Assembly (NCBI RefSeq): GCF_016583575.1
Contig: NZ_NRRG01000044.1
Coordinates: forward strand, 1-45,672
Reading direction: 5' to 3'
Length of the DNA stretch: 45,672 bases
DNA from: Thiocystis violacea
Lineage (GTDB): Bacteria; Pseudomonadota; Gammaproteobacteria; Chromatiales; Chromatiaceae
Within the stretch, counting starts at the first letter, position 1. Each line of letters starts with the position of its first letter. Below are positions 20,023-27,179 of the stretch, in pieces. The position numbers and the translations under genes were made by a program. The notes below the pieces were generated by a model that worked only from the letters and a program-made list of their open reading frames with translations, ran no database searches and was not told the origin of the DNA.

Positions 20023-21231
20023 ATGCCAACCCATCTTGGTCTTGCCAGGCTGATGCGTCTCGCCCTGTCCGGCGCGGACCTGGCCCCGCTCGGTCAATCC
20101 CTGCTGCAACGCGCGACGGACGACCCAAGCGAAAGCGGCGCGCTCCTGGATGCCTCTATCCTTTTCCAGTTTCTCGGCCATCCGGACATGGCCATGACGC
20201 TGCAAGGGGAAGCGCTCAAGGTGCGTCGGCTGTACCGATTTCCCACCACCCAGCCCACGCGCCTGCGTCTGCTCGCGCTGGTTGCCCCCGGCGCCATCAT
20301 GGCCAACGTGCCCCTGGAGTGTTTGCTGGAAGACTCGGATATCGAGCTGAATCTCTATTACGCGACAATCGATGATCCCAACCCCGAGGAGATCCCCGAG
20401 CACGACCTCCTCTTCGTCGCCATCGGTGAATCGGACGCGAATCGGCCGCTGCTGGCGGCCTGGCTTCCCCGTTTGATCCAGTGGCCACGCCCGGTGCTGA
20501 ACGATCCGCGCCGGATCGAAACCATGGCCAGGGACGCCGCCTGCCAGCTTCTCCAGGGTCCGCCGGGGCTGATCATGCCGCCGACGCTTCGTCTCGGCCG
20601 CCGTCGGGTCCAGGCGATCGCGACCAGCGAACGCGCCGACCTGGAGCTTCCTCTGATCATCCGCCCGATCGATTCTCACGCCGGCCATGACCTCGCCAAG
20701 GTGGAAAGCCCCGAGGAACTGCTGGCCGTCCTCGACGCCGTGCCCAGCGACGAATTCTATCTCTCGCCCTTCATCGACTACCGCAACCCCGATGGTCTCT
20801 ATCGCAAATACCGCGTCATCCTCGTCGATGGCCAGCCGTTCGCCTGCCACATGGGCGTTTCCAGCCACTGGATGATTCACTATCTCAATGCCGGCATGGA
20901 CGAAAGCCCGGACAAGCGCGCCGAGGAAGCGGATTTCATGGCGACCTTCGACCAGTCGTTCGCCGTTCGACATGGCGAGGCGCTCGCCGCCATCCATGGC
21001 GCCATCGGGCTGGAGTATTTCGGCATCGACTGCGCCGAGACCCAGGACGGCCGACTGCTGATCTTCGAGGTCGATCCCGCCATGGTCGTGCACGCCATGG
21101 ATCCGGTCGATCTCTATCCCTACAAGCCGCCCGCCATGCGCCGGATCTTCGACGCCTTCCGCGCCATGCTCATCGCGACGGCGGAACGTCACCCGCCCGG
21201 CTTGAGTCGGACCTCTCATCGAAAGGCGTAA
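20023..21231 (+). CDS. ATP-grasp-fold protein of unknown function
   Basis: A 402-residue protein. The N-terminal about 150 residues are helical, then alpha/beta (LLALVAPGAIMANVPLECLL, HDLLFVAIGES). The C-terminal half has ATP-grasp features: LPLIIRPIDSHAGHDLAKV (ATP-binding Arg/Gly loop), DEFYLSPFIDYRNPDGLYRKYRVILVDG, and the metal-binding GLEYFGIDCAETQDGRLLIFEVDPAMVVH. It should ligate a carboxylate to an amine or thiol, but the substrate is unknown. I chose ATG 20023 (MPTHLGLARLMRLAL); an upstream start at 19969 adds a basic, unconserved leader. The SerC-family gene 47 bases downstream is likely in the same operon. Confidence 0.75.
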   Translation: MPTHLGLARLMRLALSGADLAPLGQSLLQRATDDPSESGALLDASILFQFLGHPDMAMTLQGEALKVRRLYRFPTTQPTRLRLLALVAPGAIMANVPLECLLEDSDIELNLYYATIDDPNPEEIPEHDLLFVAIGESDANRPLLAAWLPRLIQWPRPVLNDPRRIETMARDAACQLLQGPPGLIMPPTLRLGRRRVQAIATSERADLELPLIIRPIDSHAGHDLAKVESPEELLAVLDAVPSDEFYLSPFIDYRNPDGLYRKYRVILVDGQPFACHMGVSSHWMIHYLNAGMDESPDKRAEEADFMATFDQSFAVRHGEALAAIHGAIGLEYFGIDCAETQDGRLLIFEVDPAMVVHAMDPVDLYPYKPPAMRRIFDAFRAMLIATAERHPPGLSRTSHRKA

Positions 21232-21278
21232 CCTCTTCCGGGCCGTATCACCCGGCTTGGCCGGGCGTGGATTGAAAC

Positions 21279-22361
21279 ATGAATGAACTCAACTTCTCCG
21301 GAGGACCGGGCGTCCTGCCCGCCTCGGTGCTCGCCGCCACCCAGGAGGCGATCATCGCGGTTCCCGAGGTCGGACTGTCCGTGCTGGGCATCAGCCATCG
21401 GTCCGACTGGTTCGCCGCCGTGGTGGAGGAGGCCGAGCGCAACATCCGCCGCCTGCTCGATCTCCCCGACAGTCACGCCATACTCTTCCTCCAGGGCGGC
21501 GCCACGCTCCAGTTCTCCATGATCCCGATGCTCTTGCTGCGCGACACCGGCAAGACCGCCGAATATCTGCGCACCGGCTACTGGAGCGCCAAATCCATCC
21601 CGCCCGCCCGTCTCGAAGGGGAGGTGCGCCTCCTCTGGGATGGCGAATCGCGCGGCTTCCGTAGCCTGCCCAAGTCCGAGGAGTTGTTCCACGCGCCGGA
21701 CGCTGCCTATTTCCACTATGTCTCCAATGAAACGGTCGAAGGCATCCAATTCCACGAGATCCCCGGTCTCGACAGCGTTCGCCGGGTCTGCGACATGTCA
21801 TCGGACTTTCTTTCGCGCCCCATCGACACCGACCGTTTCGACCTCATCTACGCCCACGCCCAGAAAAACCTGGGGCCGGCCGGCGTCACGGTGGTCATCA
21901 TCCGGCGTGAGCTACTGGAGCCGGTACCACGCGGGATTCCCGAGATCCTCGATTACCGCGCCCATCTCGCCGCCCACTCCATCTACAACACCCCTCCGGT
22001 CTTCGCCATCTATGTCGTGCTGCTGGTCAGCCGTTGGCTTCTGAACGACATCGGCGGGCTGGACAGGATGGATGCCATCAACCGACAAAAGGCCGAAACC
22101 CTCTACACAATCATCGACCGGTACGCGGATATCTACGAGGGTAGGGCGGCGCACGAGGATCGCTCGCGGATGAACGTCGTCTTTAGACTGCCCACGGCCC
22201 AACTGGAAGCGGAATTCCTGCGGCAAGCCAGCGCGGAAGGATTCAGCGGACTCAAGGGACACCGCTCGATCGGCGGAATCCGCGCCTCGATCTACAACGC
22301 CATGACGCTCGACGCCGTTGAAGCGCTGAGTCGGTTCATGCGTGAATTCGCCGGCCGGTAG
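21279..22361 (+). CDS. serC: Phosphoserine aminotransferase (SerC family)
   Basis: A 360-residue PLP enzyme of the SerC type (3-phosphohydroxypyruvate to phosphoserine). Conserved points are the FSGGPGVLP start, SVLGISHRS (His-Arg for the substrate phosphate), FLQGGATLQFSMIP, SNETVEGIQF, CDMSSDFLSRPID, the PLP Lys196 in AHAQKNLGPAG, YNTPPVFAIYV and GLKGHRSIGGIRASIYNAM. The N-terminal region departs from the common SAGPAALP and MEISHRGKEF wording, so this may be a second, specialised SerC rather than the housekeeping copy. It sits behind an ATP-grasp gene rather than the usual pheA or gyrA neighbours. Confidence 0.87.
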   Translation: MNELNFSGGPGVLPASVLAATQEAIIAVPEVGLSVLGISHRSDWFAAVVEEAERNIRRLLDLPDSHAILFLQGGATLQFSMIPMLLLRDTGKTAEYLRTGYWSAKSIPPARLEGEVRLLWDGESRGFRSLPKSEELFHAPDAAYFHYVSNETVEGIQFHEIPGLDSVRRVCDMSSDFLSRPIDTDRFDLIYAHAQKNLGPAGVTVVIIRRELLEPVPRGIPEILDYRAHLAAHSIYNTPPVFAIYVVLLVSRWLLNDIGGLDRMDAINRQKAETLYTIIDRYADIYEGRAAHEDRSRMNVVFRLPTAQLEAEFLRQASAEGFSGLKGHRSIGGIRASIYNAMTLDAVEALSRFMREFAGR

Positions 22362-22524
22362 GTGCGACCAAACGTGATGCGTAGGAACGGTGCAAAAATA
22401 ACCGACACGACGATGGCTCGACTTGCGGCGGGAGCGGTCGGCGACGGATCAACTGTCCTTGTCGGATCGCGCCGCGATCCGCTAGAGTCTGTGTCTTAAG
22501 TAGTCCGAGAGAGGAGACGCCCGC

Positions 22525-22941
22525 ATGGCCCTAGCCCAGGACGATATTGCCTTTATCAAGGCCCACCTCGGTGAGTGGCTAGCCGAACAGAGCCTCGGCA
22601 AGCCGCCGCTGGTCTACGAGATCGAACTGCGCGAGCGCATGGTGCGGGTGGAGGAAGAACTCAAGCACCAGCGCGAACTGATGCGTCAGGGCTTCGAGCA
22701 GATGGAGAAGCGCTTCGAGCAGGTGGAGAAGCGCTTCGAGCAGATCGACAAACGCTTCGAGCAGATGGAGAAGCGCTTCGAGCAGATCGACAAACGCTTC
22801 GAGCAGATGGAGAAGCGCTTCGAGCAGGTCGACAAACGCTTCGATGAGATGCTCAAGCGCCACGACCAGCAGTTTCTCTGGCTGGTCGGATTTATTGCCA
22901 CCAGTACGGGGCTCGTTATCGCCGCCCTGCGCTATCTGTAG
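22525..22941 (+). CDS. Small coiled-coil protein with heptad repeats and C-terminal membrane helix
   Basis: A 138-residue protein of unknown role. Residues 56-111 are eight heptads of the form (R/G)FEQxxK, alternating MEK, VEK, IDK and VDK, and predict a long uninterrupted coiled coil. The C-terminal 20 residues (LWLVGFIATSTGLVIAALRYL) are a single transmembrane helix, so the coil probably projects from the membrane. The N-terminal AFIKAHLGEWLAEQ is amphipathic. A GAGAGGAG-type ribosome site lies just before ATG 22525. Similar short coiled-coil anchors are common as accessory genes; I cannot assign a function. Confidence 0.75.
   Translation: MALAQDDIAFIKAHLGEWLAEQSLGKPPLVYEIELRERMVRVEEELKHQRELMRQGFEQMEKRFEQVEKRFEQIDKRFEQMEKRFEQIDKRFEQMEKRFEQVDKRFDEMLKRHDQQFLWLVGFIATSTGLVIAALRYL
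22690..22857 (+). repeat. Eight 21-base tandem repeats encoding heptads
   Basis: Eight in-frame 21-base units, CGCTTCGAGCAG followed by ATGGAGAAG, GTGGAGAAG or ATCGACAAA, give the heptads of the coiled-coil protein. Units alternate in pairs (42-base higher order). The near-identity at DNA level suggests recent expansion by slippage or recombination. Confidence 0.85.
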
Positions 22942-22983
22942 CAAGGACGGTTGGAAGCCCAGGCCGGACGGGATAAAACGTAA

Positions 22984-23006
22984 GGGACGGGTTCCATACC
23001 CGTCCC
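22984..23006. repeat. GGGACGGG hairpin repeat
   Basis: GGGACGGG (22984-22991) pairs with CCCGTCCC (22999-23006) around a 7-base loop. Related ACGGGG/CCCCGT hairpins occur at 26273-26302, 26355-26373 and about 32116-32135, all in intergenic DNA, so this is a dispersed chromosomal repeat. It may stop + strand transcription after the coiled-coil gene. Confidence 0.6.
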
Positions 23007-23013
23007 ACCTTGG

Positions 23014-23073
23014 AAAAAACTCGGTTCAGCCAGCGGCGGGGGAGGTCGGGGGTACCCCTCGCCGCTAACCGAG
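23014..23073 (-). terminator. Rho-independent terminator after fliS
   Basis: On the minus strand CTCGGTT and GCGGCG pair with CGCCGC and AACCGAG (23020-23026 with 23067-23073, and 23033-23038 with 23060-23065), followed by six T. It ends the flagellar transcription unit. Confidence 0.7.
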
Positions 23074-23104
23074 CCGAGTCAACAACTCAGTAAAGCCCAG
23101 TCCG

Positions 23105-23506
23105 TCAAGACGCCTGGCGCAACATTCCAGGAATCGCATCCCAGCCGGATTTGATCTCACGCAGCAAGCGGCTCACTTCATCCAAGGCACTGGGATCATT
23201 ACGCATGTTGCCTTCGAGCAGACGCCGGGACATGTACTCGTAGAGCATCTCCAGTTTTTCAGCCAGGTCCGCTCCCTGCTCATGGTCCAGCGAACAACGC
23301 AGACCATCGATAATCGCGATCGCCTGGCTCAGTTTCTCGCCCTTGACGCGAATATTGCCCTGGTCCATCGCACCCCGCGCCACCGCGATGCGCTCCAGTG
23401 CGCCCTCGAACAACATTTGAATCAAGCGATGTGGATCGGCAACGGCGGCTTCCGCGATGTGTCCAGCCTGACGGTATTGATTGAGTTCTCTGCGCATCGC
23501 GTACAT
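23105..23506 (-). CDS. fliS: Flagellar secretion chaperone FliS
   Basis: A 133-residue helical chaperone that binds the flagellin C-terminus in the cytoplasm until export. It starts MYAMRRELNQYRQAG and continues VADPHRLIQMLFEGALERIA and GEKLSQAIAIIDGLRCSLDHE, then LYEYMSRRLLEGN. I chose ATG 23506, with GGAG upstream; a GTG at 23518 would add MKNT. It lies behind fliD with a terminator between them, so it may have its own promoter or depend on readthrough. Confidence 0.93.
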   Translation of the reverse strand: MYAMRRELNQYRQAGHIAEAAVADPHRLIQMLFEGALERIAVARGAMDQGNIRVKGEKLSQAIAIIDGLRCSLDHEQGADLAEKLEMLYEYMSRRLLEGNMRNDPSALDEVSRLLREIKSGWDAIPGMLRQAS

Positions 23507-23615
23507 GGTGTTCTTCACTCCCGACGAGTGGTGAAAGGAAATAAACGGTCAATCGACAAACGGTTCTGCTCCGCTCATGGAGAAGGTAACGGCCGCTCGC
23601 GGACTTTCTTTAATC

Positions 23616-23649
23616 GAAACGAAAACGGCGCGAGCAAGCTCGCGCCGTT
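23616..23649 (-). terminator. Rho-independent terminator after fliD
   Basis: AACGGCGCGAGC (23624-23635) and GCTCGCGCCGTT (23638-23649) form a perfect 12-bp stem with a tiny loop. On the minus strand it is followed by a T-rich run (TTCGTTTCG). It lies in the fliD-fliS gap. Confidence 0.75.
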
Positions 23650-23674
23650 GGCCATCGGAGCCGATTGGAAAGCG

Positions 23675-26125
23675 TCAACCCGACGAGGTAAAGGGTAGAC
23701 GATCCACCAGGCCAGTCAGTTGGTCGCCAGTGCCCTGGAGACTGTTGACGATATTCTCCATCGCGGTGAACTGGGCGAGCAGACGGGCGGAGACGCCTTC
23801 CATGCGACGATCCAGTTTGGTCTTGTCCTCATCGAGACCGTCGAGCTGGGTCTGGATGCCATTCTCGCGCGTCTTGACGATACCCGAGGAGCCGAGGAAG
23901 TTGTCGATCAGCCTGGACAGCTCGCCAGCGAAGCCGCGCGAGAAGCCGAACTCGAAGCCCTCCGTCCCGCTGGCCTCGCTCTGGGCCTTCGCCCCGGCGG
24001 TGACGCTCAGGTTCAACCCATAGGCCGCCGAGTCGATGTCGGGCAGCAGCACATTGCCGGCGCCGAAACCTTCCACGCCGTCGATGGTGCCGGCGACATC
24101 CACCCCGCGCGTGCCGCTCAGGATCGTCTCGATGCCGAGATTGGCCATGGCGTCACTGCGTTCGCTGAAGCTCACCGCCGAGTTCGCCCCGCTGGAGTTG
24201 GAGACGAAGCTGAAACGGTTGGCGGCGGTGTCATAGCTGACCGTCAGGTCCAGGCCAGCGTCCGACAACTGATTATCGGCATTGATCGCCGTTTGCAGCG
24301 CGTCTCGCAGTTCATCGGCGGTGTTATAGCTCCCGCCGAGGCTGATGGTGCTCGATTCCACACCATCGAGGCTGATCTTGAAGCTGTAGTCGCCGCCGCT
24401 GGCATCGAGCGACGTGGTGAAGCTGTCGGTGTCCGCGTCGAAGCTGGCGTGGTCGATGGCATGGCCGTCGATGCGCGCCTGGGTCGCGGAAATTCCCAGC
24501 ACATCCATGTTGTCCGTCCAGACGGTATCGACCATCTCGCCGGTCTCGGTGAAGGCGACCTTGGAGGCCGAGCCATATTCGCGCGACACGAAGCTGAACG
24601 ATTGGCTGGATGCGTCATACTCGACATCCAGCCCAACGCCCGCCGCCTTCAACGTGGAATCCCCATTGATCCGCGATTGCAGATCGGCGCGCAGATCCTC
24701 GGCCGAGTCGTAGCTGCCGGTGAGCTTGATGGCCCCCGAGGTCACGCCGTCGACCTGGAGCTTGAAGCTGTAGCCGCCGCCCGAGGTATCGAGCGGGGTT
24801 GGCACCGCGACCGTTCCGAAATCATGCGTGATCGCCGCGCCCTGGGTCTGCCCGTGCGTCGGATCGCGGGTGATCTCGGCCTTATAAGTCCCGGCGGTCG
24901 CATTCGCGGCAAAGGTGCCCTGATTGACCTTGACCGCGCTGTTGGCCGAGGTCGTCTTGCTCGCGAACAGATCCCCGATCAAGTTGAAATTGTTGGCGAA
25001 GGCGGCGGTGAATTCATCCTCGCTGATGGTGAGCGAGCCATCCCGCTCGGTGCGAATGCCGACATTGGTCAGCGCCGTGAAGCCGCTCGCGATCCCCGGT
25101 ACGGCGCCGCCGATCTGCTCGCGCAGACGGCTGATCGCGGTGCGCGCCGAACTGTCGCCGGCCAGATCGCCGCGCACCAGATTGTTATCGTCGTCGCGGG
25201 AATAGCCCACCAGCTTCTGAGTGGTCTCCTGGAAGGCGTTATAAGCCTCGACGAAGCCGCGCACCGCCTCCTCCGCCGCGCTCTTATCCGCCGTGACCGA
25301 AAAATTCAGGCTCTCGGTGGAGACCTTATTGATGGTGAAGGCGAACCCCTGGATCACATCGTCGATGGAATTGCTCTCGCGCGTCACCGCCAGGCCATTG
25401 ATCTTCAGGCTGGCGTTCGCGCCCTCTTGGGTCTGGGTCACCTGGTCGAACTGCGACTCGTTGAAGGCAAAGCCGTTCAGGTCCGTATTGTCGACGCTGA
25501 TACGCAAGGCATTAGAGACGCCCGAGGGCGCGGTCAGGGTGAGCTGATACTGGTCGTCGACCTTCAGCACCGCCGCCTGCACACCCGCATCCTGCGCATT
25601 GATCTTTGCCGCGATACTGTCGAGCGAGTCCGTCGCCTCCACCTCGATCGACAGCGCGGCACGCTCGCCGTTGGTGGCGAAGTCGGTCGGCTCGTCGGAG
25701 GCGTTATAGGTCCACTCGCCGAAGCTGATCGTCATGTTCCCGGACTTACCGAGTGCGCCATCGCGCTCGTCCTGGGCCTGGGTCGCCAATGAATGGGCGC
25801 TCGCCACCGCCAGTACCTCGATCCCGTAGCTCCCGACCTGGGCGCCGGGCGACACCTTATCGGCGGTAATGGCATCCGAGGTGGGCACCGCGACTGAACG
25901 GGCATTGAAGAGATCCTTGGTTCCCAGCGAGCCCATCGCGGTCTTGAGCGTATCGAGCGCGCTCTTGAGCTGGCCGTAACCGGAAATCTGCGCCTCCAGC
26001 TTTTTCTGACGCGTATCGATGAGTTGCTGCGGCGCGGCGCGCTCCACCTCGGTCAATTGGGAGACCAGTTTGGCGACATCGATTCCCGATCCGGCGCCGA
26101 GCGAACTGATGATGTTGGTATCCAC
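23675..26125 (-). CDS. fliD: Flagellar filament cap protein FliD, enlarged by a duplicated domain
   Basis: An 816-residue hook-associated protein 2, which caps the filament and folds incoming flagellin. The N-terminus IISSLGAGSGIDVAKLVSQLTEVE and C-terminus (TRENGIQTQLDGLDEDKTKLDRRMEGVSARLLAQFTAME, split here by position only) are typical helical D0/D1 parts. The length is well above the usual 450-680. The excess is a tandem pair of about 100-residue modules at about 443-542 and 571-665, each starting D(T/A)SGG(G/D)YSFK and containing GSY-(D/N)-(S/T)A(E/D)(D/E)LR and FSFVS. I chose GTG 26125 because AGAGG lies nine bases upstream and the family begins at this point. Confidence 0.92.
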   Translation of the reverse strand: MDTNIISSLGAGSGIDVAKLVSQLTEVERAAPQQLIDTRQKKLEAQISGYGQLKSALDTLKTAMGSLGTKDLFNARSVAVPTSDAITADKVSPGAQVGSYGIEVLAVASAHSLATQAQDERDGALGKSGNMTISFGEWTYNASDEPTDFATNGERAALSIEVEATDSLDSIAAKINAQDAGVQAAVLKVDDQYQLTLTAPSGVSNALRISVDNTDLNGFAFNESQFDQVTQTQEGANASLKINGLAVTRESNSIDDVIQGFAFTINKVSTESLNFSVTADKSAAEEAVRGFVEAYNAFQETTQKLVGYSRDDDNNLVRGDLAGDSSARTAISRLREQIGGAVPGIASGFTALTNVGIRTERDGSLTISEDEFTAAFANNFNLIGDLFASKTTSANSAVKVNQGTFAANATAGTYKAEITRDPTHGQTQGAAITHDFGTVAVPTPLDTSGGGYSFKLQVDGVTSGAIKLTGSYDSAEDLRADLQSRINGDSTLKAAGVGLDVEYDASSQSFSFVSREYGSASKVAFTETGEMVDTVWTDNMDVLGISATQARIDGHAIDHASFDADTDSFTTSLDASGGDYSFKISLDGVESSTISLGGSYNTADELRDALQTAINADNQLSDAGLDLTVSYDTAANRFSFVSNSSGANSAVSFSERSDAMANLGIETILSGTRGVDVAGTIDGVEGFGAGNVLLPDIDSAAYGLNLSVTAGAKAQSEASGTEGFEFGFSRGFAGELSRLIDNFLGSSGIVKTRENGIQTQLDGLDEDKTKLDRRMEGVSARLLAQFTAMENIVNSLQGTGDQLTGLVDRLPFTSSG

Positions 26126-26171
26126 GACGATCGCCCTCTTGCCTCGATGAAACCATCTCAATGCCGTTCAG

Positions 26172-26270
26172 TTAAGGCGATTTCCGGAAATGAGTATCCC
26201 AACTCAGAATGCAGAATGGCTGCAAGTCGTGTAGGGCGATTTAAATCGCCCCTACAAGTGGTACGTCCCT
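26172..26270. repeat. Dispersed palindrome-bearing repeat, copy 1 (upstream of fliD)
   Basis: A repeat of about 95 bases containing GCGATTTCCGG, TGGCTGCAAGTC and a palindrome GGGCGATTT/AAATCGCCC (26234-26251). A second copy lies at 29444-29535 upstream of fliC. Both are in 5' regions of flagellar genes. The palindrome could be a protein-binding site, or the unit may be a non-autonomous mobile repeat. Confidence 0.65.
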
Positions 26271-26272
26271 GA

Positions 26273-26302
26273 TGCGGAACGGGGTATTCACCCCGTCCCG
26301 CA
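26273..26302. repeat. ACGGGG/CCCCGT hairpin repeat
   Basis: TGCGGAACGGGG pairs with CCCCGTCCCGCA with one mismatch around a 6-base loop. A sister hairpin, ACGGGG-gcgaatg-CCCCGT, lies at 26355-26373. Both belong to the same dispersed family as 22984-23006. Confidence 0.6.
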
Positions 26303-26405
26303 CGTTTTCCACCGCCAGCCCAGCACTTTTCCGCGTGTCCTTAAGTCGTTCCGAACGGGGGCGAATGCCCCGTCCAGCTTGGAAAATCGCCCACGCAATG
26401 TCGCC

Positions 26406-26446
26406 AAAAAACCGACAATAACTCGACCCCAGGGCGTCGGTTTTTT
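26406..26446. terminator. Bidirectional terminator between flaG and fliD
   Basis: AAAAAACCGAC (26406-26416) and GTCGGTTTTTT (26436-26446) are inverted repeats giving a stem with T-runs on both strands. On the minus strand it would limit readthrough from fliC-flaG into fliD. Confidence 0.65.
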
Positions 26447-26472
26447 GACGAAACCGCCTTAACTGAAAAACA

Positions 26473-26688
26473 CTGTCCGCCCCGAATGGCACTAAGATAA
26501 GCTAGCACCTATAAATATCAGCCACTTACGTGAAAGCCCGGATTTTGGCTACCGCCAAATCAGCGGATGCCCTCTGGAATTCCCTAGATTCCGCTGGGTT
26601 CCGTAGGGCTTCTGGCTCGCAGATGGCTATGCAAGTAGCTGTTTTGTAGAGGTTACGCGCTTAACTTAGTGCCATTCCTGTCCGCCCC
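26473..26688. mobile_element. MITE-like element with terminal inverted repeats and 11-bp target duplication
   Basis: A 194-base segment (26484-26677) begins GAATGGCACTAAG and ends with its exact reverse complement. The similarity continues inward imperfectly for about 20 more bases. It is flanked on both sides by the direct repeat CTGTCCGCCCC (26473-26483 and 26678-26688). It has no coding capacity. The ends match 14 of 19 positions of the sequence at the boundary of the IS4-like element near 45275, and 10-13 bp target duplications are typical of IS4-family elements. It was inserted directly behind the flaG stop codon. Confidence 0.8.
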
Positions 26689-27108
26689 TTACGCCTTTTT
26701 ATTGAAAATCAACCCCACCAACCCATCGACATACTGCGCGAACTTCAATGTCTCCTCTGTCGGAATCTGACGAATCACCTCCTTGGTCTGCGCATCCGTC
26801 ACCCGAACCACCATGCGCCCCGAATCGTCATCGAGCTGAAACGACAGCGTCTGCTTGCCGTTCTGCATCATCTCGTTGATCCGATCGACTGCTTGCGCGA
26901 CCTGCTCGACCGTCCCCACCGGCTCCCGGCCCATGCCCGCCGGGGTTTCCGTCGCCGCGAGACCGGCATCAACCGCACCCGTCGACGGCTCCGCGAGGCG
27001 ACCTGACGCGGCCTGCCCCCGAGCCGTGGCCGTGGCGTCCAGCGACGGCGTCGGTGGAGTCACGGCTGGTCTGACCGCCGCTACGTTGTAGGATTCGCTG
27101 GCCATCAT
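26689..27108 (-). CDS. flaG: Flagellar protein FlaG
   Basis: A 139-residue protein with a disordered Pro/Thr/Ala-rich first half and the FlaG core at the end: INEMMQNGKQTLSFQLDDD, MVVRVTDAQTKEVIRQIPTEE and FAQYVDGLVGLIFNKKA. FlaG limits filament length in several polar flagellates. GGGAGAG precedes the ATG pair (27108 or 27105). It follows fliC by about 70 bases. Its stop codon abuts the target duplication of the MITE-like element, so the element did not disrupt it. Confidence 0.92.
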   Translation of the reverse strand: MMASESYNVAAVRPAVTPPTPSLDATATARGQAASGRLAEPSTGAVDAGLAATETPAGMGREPVGTVEQVAQAVDRINEMMQNGKQTLSFQLDDDSGRMVVRVTDAQTKEVIRQIPTEETLKFAQYVDGLVGLIFNKKA

Positions 27109-27126
27109 TTCTCTCCCGGTTCAACC

Positions 27127-27153
27127 GGACGGCCTCCCCAGTGGAGGCCGTCC
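27127..27153. terminator. Perfect hairpin between fliC and flaG
   Basis: GGACGGCCTCC and GGAGGCCGTCC form an 11-bp perfect stem with a 5-base loop. No T-run follows on the minus strand. It probably stabilises the abundant fliC mRNA and lowers, rather than blocks, flaG transcription. Confidence 0.6.
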
Positions 27154-27179
27154 ATCCTTCAGTCTAAGGAAAACTCAGT

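Noticed and set aside
22690-22857. Regular 21-base repeats that could suggest a CRISPR array
   Set aside because: There are no unique spacers; the units are contiguous and encode protein heptads in frame.
23720-25792. A 690-codon open frame on the + strand opposite fliD
   Set aside because: Low-complexity translation with no family; fliD on the other strand is unmistakable.
25856-25864. TTATCGGC inside fliD as a sigma-28 box
   Set aside because: It is in coding sequence, has no -35 partner and no gene start at a sensible distance.
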